Assembly (NCBI RefSeq): GCF_040409795.1
Contig: NZ_CP099571.1
Coordinates: 1,886,980 to 1,950,979 of the forward strand
Origin: Polynucleobacter sp. MWH-UH19D
GTDB lineage: Bacteria > Pseudomonadota > Gammaproteobacteria > Burkholderiales > Burkholderiaceae
DNA length: 64,000 bases
Direction: 5' to 3'
Every line of letters begins with the position of its first letter. The stretch's first letter is position 1. The notes under the pieces were generated by a model. The model worked only from the letters and a program-made list of their open reading frames with translations. It was not told where the DNA came from and ran no database searches. Shown one piece after another: positions 47,639 through 56,952 of this stretch. The position numbers and the translations under genes are program-made.

Positions 47639-49918
47639 TTAGGCAGCCTCTTTTGCTAAGCTCATAAACAAAATGGATACTTGTGCACCAACCACTTCTT
47701 CTCCCTGCATACGATTACGAATTTCTATTTTGGCTCCGTGATCGTCAATAATTTTTTTAACCACCGCCAAACCCAATCCCGTTCCCTTGCTCTTTGTAGT
47801 AACGTAAGGTTCAAATGCTCTTGCCAATATCTTAGCTGGAAAACCAACACCACTATCACTTATTGTTAGGCGAACCGCGTTTTGCGTCAGACCGCTTTGC
47901 TCCACATAAGATACTAGCTCGGTTTTAACTTCAACAGGATCTGCTTGCCTATTGCCCTCTAAAGTCGAGTCTTGCGCATTTTGAAGCAAATTATGTATTA
48001 CCTGTCTTATTTGGGTAGGGTCTCCCATGATACTTGGGCACCTAGGATCAAGATGAGTACGCATCGGACTTCCCTCATAAAGGCCTAATATTTCTGAGGT
48101 AAGCGTGTTAATCGATATAGGCTTTAGTTGTGGAGTTGGTGTTTTTGCAAAATCACGGAAATCGTTCACCATCTCCTTCATCGCCTGCACCTGACTGATA
48201 ATTGTTTCTGTGCTGCGATTGATCATCTCTTCCTGCTCTGGGTTGAGTTTGCCAGCTAATTTATGCTGCAATCGTTCAGCAGAGAGCTGAATTGGTGTAA
48301 GCGGATTTTTAATTTCATGAGCCAAGCGTCGCGCAACTTCGCTCCACGCGATTGATCTTTGGGCACTAACAACATCGGTAATGTCGTCAAATACCACCAT
48401 GCGCAGATCATCCGTTAATTGGGTGCCACGCACAAACAAAGTTACACCCAGCTCATTCTCATACTCATTGTTTGTATGAAGCTGAATTTGCTTTTGCCAA
48501 ATAGGTGCGACCGAATCTTCGGCGCTAACATCAGCAACAGCCAGCTTCATCGTCGCAAAACCTTCCTTAATGGATTCTTCAAAATTAACAAGGGCAGGAT
48601 TGCTGCTCAGAGGCATGCCGTCAAGCAAGGTCAGATCTTGAGCAAAAATTCGGTCTGCGCCAGCATTGCTAGAAACAACGTTGTAATTTTTATCAAAAAT
48701 GCAAACGCCCGCAGTAAGGCTCCCCAGCACTTTTTCCAAAAAGGCCTTGGACTCCTGCAGTGATGAGCGCGTATCGGCCAATTGCTTGGTCATCACATTA
48801 AATTGTCTTGTTAGCATTCCCAATTCATCGCCAGTTTCTAGCTCTGGCTTGGGGGACAAGTCGCCCTGAGCAACGGCCTGAGTGCCCTTAAGCAACATTA
48901 GTAATGGTCTGGCCAACTGACGACCCAACAATAATGCCAGGGTTACCGCAACAAACAATGCAAAAAAGAGGGTCAATGTTAGTGTGCCCACAAACATTTT
49001 TCGCAGACCAGTTCGCCCTAAAGATTTTTCCTGATACTCGCTGTAAGCGGACTCAACTGCATAAATATTTTTAGCCAGTGGCATTGGTATAAATCGCACC
49101 AGCTGTAGAAAATATCGGTCTTCAGCATCTTTACTGAGCATAGCCTTCTTGCGGATGACGGGAACAATTGCCCGCACTCGATAACCCCTTTGGCCACCAT
49201 TCATTTCAACCTGATCTAAAAAGGTGATGCCCTTCTTTTTAAAAGCCTCGGCAACTAGATCTGGACTTGGTGCAGGCGAATATTTTTTCGACTTTAGTTC
49301 GCTCGACAATATTAAATTGCGTTGCATATTAAACAAACTGACTTCTTGAATACCAAACTGATTACGTATCTTCATCACCATGGCGCCAACTTGCTCTGAA
49401 CTAGTTCCCGATGGAACTTGCGCAATTTGTTCGGCAATAAAATTGCCCTCTCCCAAAATTTCTTCCTGCGCCACTCGCAAAGTTACACGGCCCAACTCCA
49501 AACCTGAATTTAGGGCTGACTCAACTTGCACATCAAACCAGCTTTCAATACTTCGCGAAACGAATTGAAGGGATACGCCATACAAAATTAAGCCTGGAAC
49601 GATGCCGACCAAAGCAAAAATCATCGCCAGCTTCGCGATGAGACGCGTTCCAAAATGGCCCCGATGCCAACGCACTGCAATCACAATGACGAGCACAGCG
49701 ATAACTAAAATTAGAGAGGCGCCAATAATGAGGTTGGCGGCATAAAGCCAAATAAAGTAGCGATCAAAAAACTCTGTGTTGGACGAAGCAATCGAGAGCA
49801 GCGCCAACAATAAAAGCGCAAAAACACCGATAAGGCCTATCGCTGAGGGTAGTATTTTTTTGCGCCAAAGCTTGGAATCAAAAAAGCTTTGCTTATAAGG
49901 CACGTGCGCTTCTCTCAT
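47639..49918 (-). CDS. ntrY: NtrY-like sensor histidine kinase
   Basis: A 759-residue membrane sensor. Three N-terminal hydrophobic segments (about 22-105) and a fourth near 320 enclose a periplasmic region. HAMP, PAS and the HisKA domain with phospho-His in RRLAHEIKNPLTPIQL follow, then HATPase with N box HNLLQNAQDS and G boxes DSGVGFP and GTGLGLAV. NtrY-NtrX pairs respond to nitrogen or redox state in other proteobacteria; the signal here is unknown. It sits 3 bases after DUF4390. Confidence 0.9.
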   Translation of the reverse strand: MREAHVPYKQSFFDSKLWRKKILPSAIGLIGVFALLLLALLSIASSNTEFFDRYFIWLYAANLIIGASLILVIAVLVIVIAVRWHRGHFGTRLIAKLAMIFALVGIVPGLILYGVSLQFVSRSIESWFDVQVESALNSGLELGRVTLRVAQEEILGEGNFIAEQIAQVPSGTSSEQVGAMVMKIRNQFGIQEVSLFNMQRNLILSSELKSKKYSPAPSPDLVAEAFKKKGITFLDQVEMNGGQRGYRVRAIVPVIRKKAMLSKDAEDRYFLQLVRFIPMPLAKNIYAVESAYSEYQEKSLGRTGLRKMFVGTLTLTLFFALFVAVTLALLLGRQLARPLLMLLKGTQAVAQGDLSPKPELETGDELGMLTRQFNVMTKQLADTRSSLQESKAFLEKVLGSLTAGVCIFDKNYNVVSSNAGADRIFAQDLTLLDGMPLSSNPALVNFEESIKEGFATMKLAVADVSAEDSVAPIWQKQIQLHTNNEYENELGVTLFVRGTQLTDDLRMVVFDDITDVVSAQRSIAWSEVARRLAHEIKNPLTPIQLSAERLQHKLAGKLNPEQEEMINRSTETIISQVQAMKEMVNDFRDFAKTPTPQLKPISINTLTSEILGLYEGSPMRTHLDPRCPSIMGDPTQIRQVIHNLLQNAQDSTLEGNRQADPVEVKTELVSYVEQSGLTQNAVRLTISDSGVGFPAKILARAFEPYVTTKSKGTGLGLAVVKKIIDDHGAKIEIRNRMQGEEVVGAQVSILFMSLAKEAA

Positions 49919-49921
49919 TAC

Positions 49922-50503
49922 TTATCGCTTAATTGGACTCGGGCTATTTACTGAAAATGGAAAATGTAGCCACTCACTTGAAACATTCCATTCACGATTA
50001 TTTAATGCATTCACTTGGAATGGTTTAGGAAGCTTGCTTAAATCTAAGCTCATACGCAAACCAGCGTTATAAGATTTATTAGGATCAATTTGGCTGGCAT
50101 CAATTACGCGCCAACCCCCAATACTTCCAACCGCCTGGAGCGCTTCAGACATTGTTCGAGCAGAAAATGTCAATCCTTCAGAGGCTATACGATATTGCTG
50201 AGTTAAGGGCTGATATGACAAACGTGTTTGTCTTTGTGCAAACACAGATTTCTCATCAAACCAATACCAACGAGGGCGCACTAAATCAAAGTCGGTTTGA
50301 AAATACAAAACCACGCCTTTTTGAACCGCCTCTTCTAGTCCTGGAGATAGCTCAATTTGAAAGGCGGCGCTCAATACCCAGTCGCTATCAACCCTCTCCA
50401 GCTCAAAGGATTTGATTTTGATGCCTTCGGCATTGACGGTTGTTGAGAATATGCTCAACGCGGTCAAGCCCAAAAGGATGAATTGCTTAATTCTTTGGCT
50501 CAT
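49922..50503 (-). CDS. DUF4390 exported protein
   Basis: A 193-residue protein with a signal peptide (cleavage near TVNAE, residue about 26) and an all-beta DUF4390 domain with ALQAVGSIGGWRVID. In Betaproteobacteria this gene regularly lies between rsmB and the NtrY-type kinase gene, suggesting a role in signal sensing at the membrane (inference). It overlaps rsmB by 4 bases. Confidence 0.8.
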   Translation of the reverse strand: MSQRIKQFILLGLTALSIFSTTVNAEGIKIKSFELERVDSDWVLSAAFQIELSPGLEEAVQKGVVLYFQTDFDLVRPRWYWFDEKSVFAQRQTRLSYQPLTQQYRIASEGLTFSARTMSEALQAVGSIGGWRVIDASQIDPNKSYNAGLRMSLDLSKLPKPFQVNALNNREWNVSSEWLHFPFSVNSPSPIKR

Positions 50504-51825
50504 TGCCCATTTTTCTTAAACAAAGCATAGTAAAAGCCATCGTTTACCTCTGAGGGTAAAAGCTGTCCTGGAGCATCTAATCGTAATGCATTGGCATGCT
50601 GCTGCGCAAACCATATTGCTTGATCCTCACCCTCTTCAGGAAATACAGAGCAAGTCACGTATAAAAGCAGTCCGCCTGGCTTTAACAGCTTCCATGTCTG
50701 AGTCAAAATTTCACGTTGCTTTTTCTGTAAAGCGGGAATATCGGATTGCCGGCGTAAAAACGGAATATCCGGGTGTCTCGCCACAATCCCCGATGCCGAA
50801 CAGGGCGCATCTAACAAAATCTTGTCAAAAAGAACGCCATCCCACCAAGTTGGTTTTGATGCGTCCCCTTTGAGTACCTTTACTTTATTAGACCGGAAAC
50901 GAAGCCGGTCTAGGTTACCTTGAATCTTTCCAAGGCGAGCTTCATCGATCTCAAGGGCCAACATATGACAATCTGCCAGCTCTAATAAGTGTGCTGTTTT
51001 TCCTCCGGGCGCAGAACAAGCATCCAAGATCAAATCATTTGGATCGGGCGCCAATAAAGCCGCCGCCAATTGCGCACCGCTATCTTGTACAGAAACAGCG
51101 CCACTATAAAAGCCTGGCAAATCCGAGACTGGCACCGGGTTGGCGAGCAAGAGCGCGCTTGGCAGACTGATACCCGCAAGGGTTTCGATTGCAGTTGAAG
51201 CAATACCAACATCATTTAGCATTGATTGATACTGCTCTCGAGAATATTGTTTTTGGTTTACTCGCAAAATAAGTGGTGCGCGTTTTGCTTGAGTAAATAA
51301 GATGGATTGCCACTGCTTAGAATAGTGACGCTTGAGGTTTGCTCGCCACCAAGGTGGCACATACATCGGAATAGGATCAGGAGGGTACTGCGAAGGTTGT
51401 GTTGCCAAGCTTACTTTGCGCAATACTGCATTTACTAAACCCTTGGCGTACATCGTCTTGTCATACTCTCCACAAGCCCTTACTGATTGATCAACAATTG
51501 TATGGCTGGCATAGCCTTTTCCTTGAGCGTCATCATGTATAAAAAGAGCGATGGCAACACTTAATAAATGAGCAACTTCTGGTGCTGGGGCTTTGGGAAT
51601 GAATTTTTTTATAAATTCCTGAGATCGAACCCACTTGCGAAGTGTATTGAAGCTTAAGCTCTGAACAATTGGTCTCTCATGTGCATCTAACTGATCTAAT
51701 ACATCGGTTAAAGATCTGCCATTCATGACCTCACTAATCGCTTGTGCTGAGATCGTGATCGCTTCAGACAGCGGAAGATTGAGTGAGGGCTTTTGATCTT
51801 CCAAGGGTGACTTATTTAGAGGCAA
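50500..51825 (-). CDS. rsmB: 16S rRNA (cytosine-967-C5)-methyltransferase
   Basis: A 441-residue protein with an N-terminal NusB-like RNA-binding domain (about 20-150) and a C-terminal SAM-dependent m5C domain: motif I LDACSAPGGKTAHLLEL, the PCSASGIVARHPD and the catalytic Cys in YVTCSVFPEEGE. It acts on free 16S rRNA. It overlaps fmt by 14 bases. Confidence 0.92.
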   Translation of the reverse strand: MPLNKSPLEDQKPSLNLPLSEAITISAQAISEVMNGRSLTDVLDQLDAHERPIVQSLSFNTLRKWVRSQEFIKKFIPKAPAPEVAHLLSVAIALFIHDDAQGKGYASHTIVDQSVRACGEYDKTMYAKGLVNAVLRKVSLATQPSQYPPDPIPMYVPPWWRANLKRHYSKQWQSILFTQAKRAPLILRVNQKQYSREQYQSMLNDVGIASTAIETLAGISLPSALLLANPVPVSDLPGFYSGAVSVQDSGAQLAAALLAPDPNDLILDACSAPGGKTAHLLELADCHMLALEIDEARLGKIQGNLDRLRFRSNKVKVLKGDASKPTWWDGVLFDKILLDAPCSASGIVARHPDIPFLRRQSDIPALQKKQREILTQTWKLLKPGGLLLYVTCSVFPEEGEDQAIWFAQQHANALRLDAPGQLLPSEVNDGFYYALFKKNGQ

Positions 51826-52825
51826 CTGTTTTCTTGGTTTGAAAGTGAAGCGCTTTACCAGCCTGACCTAAGCCCTGCAAACATAACTTTGCTGTAGTTC
51901 TTTTTCCACCGGGCTTTTGCATTTCTAAAACCTCAATAACTCCAGCGCCGCACTTTACAAATACACTTTCATCACCAAAGCCCAACACTTCGCCAGCACT
52001 CGCATGCTCGTCGCTAGGAGCAGTTTTTGGAATTCGAGAATTCCACAGCTTGAGGTCTAAATCACCAATCGAGCTAATGGCTCCAGGAAATGGATTAAAA
52101 GCCCGAATTCGGTCATCTATTTTTTGTGCCTCCCCATGCCAATCAATCTGCGCCTCATCTTTTGAAATTTTTTCAGCATATGTCACCCCGCTTGCTGCTT
52201 GTGGGTAGCGAGCTAACTTACCACCGGCCTCGAGTTGATGAAGTGTTTTAACAACTAGTTTCGCGCCTAATGTTGCCAACTTATCGTGCAAAGAAGCACT
52301 GTTCTCAGTTTGATCAATGTTTACCTCTTCAACCATAACGGTATCGCCAGTATCTAGACCCACATCCATCTGCATAATACAAACGCCCGTCTTGGTATCG
52401 CCAGACTCTATCGCTCGCTGAATAGGTGCAGCGCCTCTCCAGCGGGGTAAAAGCGAGGCATGAATATTAAAGCTTCCGTATCTGCCAGAGCGCTCGCTGA
52501 TATCTAAAATTTCTTGGGGCAAGATTAGACCGTAAGCAACCACCACCATTGCATCAAATTCAATGTCAGAGAGTTGCTTATAAGCCTCTTCAGCTTGAAT
52601 TCTTTTCTGAGGATCTGCGGCGTTTCGTCTTAGTGTTTCCGGTTGTAATACGGGAATATTTTTTTCTAGAGCAAATTGCTTTACAGGACTTGCTTGCAAA
52701 TGCATGCCTCTCCCCGCGCGACGGTCGGGTTGCGTCAAAGCCAAAACAATTTCGTGGCCAGCTTCATCAATCGCGCGCATTGCTTGTGCCGCAAATTCAG
52801 GGGTACCAGCAAAAACAATTTTCAT
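51812..52825 (-). CDS. fmt: Methionyl-tRNA formyltransferase
   Basis: Formylates initiator Met-tRNA with 10-formyl-THF. The 337-residue protein starts IVFAGTPEFAAQAM and carries the folate-binding FNIHASLLPRWRGAAPIQRAI region with catalytic Asn, His and an Asp further on in MQMDVGLDTGD. It is paired with def 7 bases upstream, the classic fmt-def module. Confidence 0.95.
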   Translation of the reverse strand: MKIVFAGTPEFAAQAMRAIDEAGHEIVLALTQPDRRAGRGMHLQASPVKQFALEKNIPVLQPETLRRNAADPQKRIQAEEAYKQLSDIEFDAMVVVAYGLILPQEILDISERSGRYGSFNIHASLLPRWRGAAPIQRAIESGDTKTGVCIMQMDVGLDTGDTVMVEEVNIDQTENSASLHDKLATLGAKLVVKTLHQLEAGGKLARYPQAASGVTYAEKISKDEAQIDWHGEAQKIDDRIRAFNPFPGAISSIGDLDLKLWNSRIPKTAPSDEHASAGEVLGFGDESVFVKCGAGVIEVLEMQKPGGKRTTAKLCLQGLGQAGKALHFQTKKTVASK

Positions 52826-52832
52826 CGGGATG

Positions 52833-53348
52833 TTAGCGCTGACCTTGCAATTCTTTGCTACGTTTTTTTAACTTTTGTGAAATGCGGTTACGCTTTAACA
52901 AAGATAGGTATTCAACAAATACTTTTCCTTGTAGATGATCTAATTCGTGCTGTAAACAAACCGCCAACAACCCATCTGCCTCAATTTCAAACTCTTTCCC
53001 ATTGAGGTCTAAAGCTTTGACTTTCACCTGCGCAGGGCGCTCTACCTCATCATAAAATTCTGGCACCGAAAGACAGCCCTCACGCCACATTTTTTTCTCA
53101 GGGCTCGCCCAAATAATTTCGGGGTTTATAAAAACCAACAATTCATTTTGATCATCCGAAACATCGATAACAACGATACGCTCATGAATATCGACTTGGG
53201 TCGCTGCAAGACCAACGCCTGGTGCTTCGTACATAGTTTCAGCCATGTCAGCCACTATTTTTTTGATACGTGCATCTACCGTTGCTACAGGTTTGGCAAC
53301 CTTATGCAAACGCGGGTCGGGATAGCTAAGCACTTTTAATAAAGCCAT
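52833..53348 (-). CDS. def: Peptide deformylase
   Basis: Removes the formyl group from nascent proteins. Metal-binding motifs are [16 protein letters not shown] and QHELDHLQG. An ORF is open upstream to 53483 but overlaps dprA; ATG at 53348 gives the conserved start [13 protein letters not shown] and 171 residues. It is first of def-fmt-rsmB-DUF4390-ntrY-ntrX. Confidence 0.95.
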   Translation of the reverse strand: MALLKVLSYPDPRLHKVAKPVATVDARIKKIVADMAETMYEAPGVGLAATQVDIHERIVVIDVSDDQNELLVFINPEIIWASPEKKMWREGCLSVPEFYDEVERPAQVKVKALDLNGKEFEIEADGLLAVCLQHELDHLQGKVFVEYLSLLKRNRISQKLKKRSKELQGQR

Positions 53349-53443
53349 GTAGGAATTATCCAACAGAGCAATCAGTCTGTCCCAATTGATTTCATTTTTC
53401 TTATCTTCAAAATGACTCGTTCTTTCCTTGAATTGGAAGCACC

Positions 53444-54091
53444 ATGCATACATTGTTCCGAAAAGACAAAAACTATCCGCCACGCCTCAATGATTTGTTT
53501 GATCCTCCCAGCCAACTATATATATGCGGAAACATGAGCCTATTAAAAATGCCCATGATTGCCATCATTGGGTCTCGTCAGGCCAGCCCCCAGGGCATCA
53601 AGAATGCAGCAATGTTTGCAAATCAACTATCTCGATCTGGGGCTTTGATTATTTCTGGGCTAGCTAGGGGTATAGATGGCGCAGCTCATCGAGCCGCTTC
53701 AAATGCTTCAAGCCAATACCTCACAGCAGCGATTTGCGGTACGGGCCTAGATATCGTTTATCCGCAAGAACACCAGAAGTTAGCGGCGGCCATTAGCCAA
53801 CATGGTCTATTAATGAGCGAGCTGGGGCCTGGTGTAGGGCCCAAGCCTTTTCACTTCCCAAGACGAAATCGAATCATTGCCGCCCTGGCTTTGGGGGTGG
53901 TAGTTATTGAGGCGGCCGAAAACTCTGGATCACTGATAACCGCGAAAATTGCCGCCGATCTAGGAAGAGAGGTTTTTGCGCTCCCCGGCCCCGCGCACGA
54001 CCCACTTTATGCGGGATGCCATCAGCTCATTCAACAAGGGGCTAAGTTGGTTTGCAGGCCCAAAGAAGTGCTAGAAGAGCTCATTTTTTGA
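53444..54091 (+). CDS. dprA: DprA core (DNA-processing protein), short form
   Basis: Loads RecA onto incoming single-stranded DNA during transformation. The 215-residue protein has the Rossmann core only: [11 protein letters not shown] (41-51), SGLARGID (71-78), FPRRNRIIA (138-146) and SGSLITA (161-167). The N-terminal SAM-like domain and the C-terminal winged-helix domain of the usual 350-380-residue DprA are missing. An in-frame stop lies at 53429, so the start cannot be upstream. Confidence 0.85.
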   Translation: MHTLFRKDKNYPPRLNDLFDPPSQLYICGNMSLLKMPMIAIIGSRQASPQGIKNAAMFANQLSRSGALIISGLARGIDGAAHRAASNASSQYLTAAICGTGLDIVYPQEHQKLAAAISQHGLLMSELGPGVGPKPFHFPRRNRIIAALALGVVVIEAAENSGSLITAKIAADLGREVFALPGPAHDPLYAGCHQLIQQGAKLVCRPKEVLEELIF

Positions 54092-54249
54092 TAAAACCAT
54101 GTTTAAAGGCCAAAAAATGAGGTTTTGCACAAACTACAGTCAAAAAATCAAGGCTTTTTGGACTTTTTTTAACTTATCGGTTAATAATAAAAAAGGGGTT
54201 TAAAGGGGTAAAAGCCAAATTCAGGTTGAATTAGCCCTCCTTATTACCT

Positions 54250-56952
54250 ATGAAAAATATTCATTTCAGCTCAAATTTAGGCAAACGCGTGGCAAAAGCA
54301 TCCTCCAAAAGCAGCTCCAAGACCTCTTCGGTAGACCACCCAAAGGCGCTCATTATTGCCGAGAAACCTTCGGTTGCAAATGACATTGCTAAAGCCCTCG
54401 GTGGTTTTACAAAACACGAAGACTATTTTGAAAGCGACGATTTTTTAATCTCATCTGCTGTTGGACATTTATTGGAAATTGCCGCGCCTGAGGAATACGA
54501 CGTTAAGCGAGGCAAATGGTCTTTCGCCAATCTTCCTGTCGTGCCACCCTATTTTGACCTACGGCCTATCGCTAAAACTGAATCGCGCCTAAAGGTTTTA
54601 CAAAAGCTAATTAAACGAAAAGATGTCACTTCACTCATCAACGCATGTGACGCGGGGCGCGAGGGCGAACTCATTTTTAGGCTAATCGCACAACACGCAA
54701 AAGCATCCCAAACCGTAAAACGACTCTGGCTACAGTCTATGACACCCGCCGCTATTCGAGAAGGATTTGCAAGCCTGCGTACCGACGAAGAAATGCAACC
54801 TTTGGCAGATGCAGCGCGATGCCGATCTGAGGCTGACTGGCTAGTGGGCATCAACGGTACCCGCGCAATGACTGCCTTCAACAGCAAAAGCGGTGGTTTC
54901 TTTTTAACTACTGTTGGACGCGTTCAAACTCCCACGCTCTCAATCGTGGTTGAGCGCGAAGAATTAATTCGCAAATTTATTTCCAAAGACTATTGGGAAG
55001 TAAAAGCGGAATTTATTGCTGCTGCGGGAGTCTATGAGGGGCGCTGGTTTGATCCTAAGTTCAAGAAGGATGTTACCGAACCAGACGCTCGTGAAAATCG
55101 TCTTTGGAGCGAAGCCGCAGCACAAAGCATTGTTACTGCTTGCCGCGGGAAAAAAGCAAACGTTAGCGAGGAATCAAAACCGGCAACCCAGCTTGCTCCG
55201 CAATTATTTGACTTAACCAGCTTACAACGGGAAGCGAACGCACGCTTTGGTTTCTCAGCAAAAAATACTTTGGGTTTGGCTCAAGCTCTTTATGAGCGCC
55301 ATAAAGTTCTAACCTACCCTCGTACTGATGCCAAGGCTCTGCCCGAGGATTATCTAGACACCGTTAAACAAACAGTGGAAAACTTGGCTGAGCATTCTCA
55401 AGAATATCGACCATTTGCTAAGCAAATTTTGCAAGGGGATCCTAAAGATCCAAAAGCAAAAACGGGGCATGGCTGGATCAAGCCGAATAAGCGTATTTTT
55501 GATAACTCCAAAATTTCAGATCACTTCGCAATCATTCCAACTCTAGAGGCCCCCAAAAGCTTAAGCGAACCTGAAGCAAAGCTATATGACTTAGTGGTTC
55601 GACGCTTTTTAGCAGTCTTTTATCCTGCTGCAGAATTTAAAGTTACTACCCGTATTACGGAAACTGCTGGTCATCATTTCAAAACGGAGGGTCGCGTTCT
55701 TGTTAATCCCGGCTGGCTCACCGTCTACGGCAAATCCAATCAAGCCGATGATGAGCTAGCGCCAGTGCAAGAAGGCGAGTCTGTACAAACAGAATCTGTA
55801 GTCGCCGTTCCACTTAAAACCAAGCCGCCTGCTCGCTATACAGAAGCAACCTTGCTCTCAGCGATGGAAGGCGCGGGCAAGTGGGTTGATGATGATGAGA
55901 TGCGCGAAGCCATGGCCGAGAAAGGCTTAGGCACGCCAGCAACTCGTGCGGCAATTATCGAGGGTCTGCTGGCAGAAAAATATATCGTGCGTGAAGCGCG
56001 CGAATTAATCCCAACCGCAAAAGCATTTCAGTTAATGACGCTATTACGCGGTCTCGATGTTGAAGAGCTCACCCGTCCTGACTTAACTGGTAGTTGGGAA
56101 AATAAACTGTCTCTCATCGAACACGGCAAGATGAACCGTGACACCTTCATGCAAGAGATTGCGCAGATGACTCAACGCATAGTCAAACGCGCTAAAGAAT
56201 ATGACAGTGATACGATTCCTGGCGACTACGCCACACTAAGCACTCCTTGTCCACACTGCAAGGGGCCAGTAAAAGAAAACTACCGCCGTTTTGCTTGTGA
56301 AAAGTGTGGCTTCACGATCAGCAAAACTCCTGGTGGCAGGGCTTTTGAATATCCAGAAGTAGAAGAACTATTACGTGAAAAAACAATCGGCCCTCTCCAG
56401 GGGTTCCGTAGCAAAATGGGTCGCCCTTTTGCTGCAATCATCAAACTAACAGAAATCCCCGAAGATGATGCCGATTATCCAAATGCAGGCTATAAGCTTG
56501 AATTTGATTTTGGCAATACCCAAGATGATGAAACGGAAGCCATCGACTTTACAGGTCGTCAAGCTCTAGGAGTCTGCCCTAAATGCTCGGGCGCAGTATA
56601 TGAAGATGGCATGCGTTATGTGTGCGAGAACAATACTGGGCCCAATAAAAGCTGTGACTTCAAAACTGGCAAAGTTGTATTACAACAAGAAATATCTGCC
56701 GAACAAGTTCAAAAGCTTTTGAAAGAAGGCAAGACGGATTTGTTGAATAACTTTAAATCTAATCGAACTGGGCGTGGCTTTAAGGCTTATTTAGCTTTGG
56801 GTCCTGATGGAAAAATTGGTTTTGAATTTGAGGCCAAGGCTCCGGGCGCTGCCAAGGCGCCAGCCAAAAAACGTTCCGGCGCAAGCGCCGCCACTAAATC
56901 AGCAGCAAAGCCCAAACGCGCGAGTAAAGCGAAATCGTCTTCGAGCAGTTGA
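54250..56952 (+). CDS. topB: DNA topoisomerase III-type (type IA)
   Basis: Relaxes and decatenates DNA through a 5'-phosphotyrosine. The 900-residue protein has a short basic leader and Toprim ALIIAEKPSVANDIAKAL with DAGREGELIFRLI, the active Tyr in VLTYPRTDAKAL, then two four-Cys zinc ribbons (CPHC...CEKC and CPKC...SCDF) and a Lys/Ala/Ser-rich tail. The domain set fits the large topoisomerase III of Burkholderiales. The 3' end overlaps mnmC antisense by 166 bases. Confidence 0.9.
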   Translation: MKNIHFSSNLGKRVAKASSKSSSKTSSVDHPKALIIAEKPSVANDIAKALGGFTKHEDYFESDDFLISSAVGHLLEIAAPEEYDVKRGKWSFANLPVVPPYFDLRPIAKTESRLKVLQKLIKRKDVTSLINACDAGREGELIFRLIAQHAKASQTVKRLWLQSMTPAAIREGFASLRTDEEMQPLADAARCRSEADWLVGINGTRAMTAFNSKSGGFFLTTVGRVQTPTLSIVVEREELIRKFISKDYWEVKAEFIAAAGVYEGRWFDPKFKKDVTEPDARENRLWSEAAAQSIVTACRGKKANVSEESKPATQLAPQLFDLTSLQREANARFGFSAKNTLGLAQALYERHKVLTYPRTDAKALPEDYLDTVKQTVENLAEHSQEYRPFAKQILQGDPKDPKAKTGHGWIKPNKRIFDNSKISDHFAIIPTLEAPKSLSEPEAKLYDLVVRRFLAVFYPAAEFKVTTRITETAGHHFKTEGRVLVNPGWLTVYGKSNQADDELAPVQEGESVQTESVVAVPLKTKPPARYTEATLLSAMEGAGKWVDDDEMREAMAEKGLGTPATRAAIIEGLLAEKYIVREARELIPTAKAFQLMTLLRGLDVEELTRPDLTGSWENKLSLIEHGKMNRDTFMQEIAQMTQRIVKRAKEYDSDTIPGDYATLSTPCPHCKGPVKENYRRFACEKCGFTISKTPGGRAFEYPEVEELLREKTIGPLQGFRSKMGRPFAAIIKLTEIPEDDADYPNAGYKLEFDFGNTQDDETEAIDFTGRQALGVCPKCSGAVYEDGMRYVCENNTGPNKSCDFKTGKVVLQQEISAEQVQKLLKEGKTDLLNNFKSNRTGRGFKAYLALGPDGKIGFEFEAKAPGAAKAPAKKRSGASAATKSAAKPKRASKAKSSSSS

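Noticed and set aside
53348..53483. Def starting at 53483
   Set aside because: The extension overlaps the start of dprA; the conserved Def N-terminus begins at ATG 53348.
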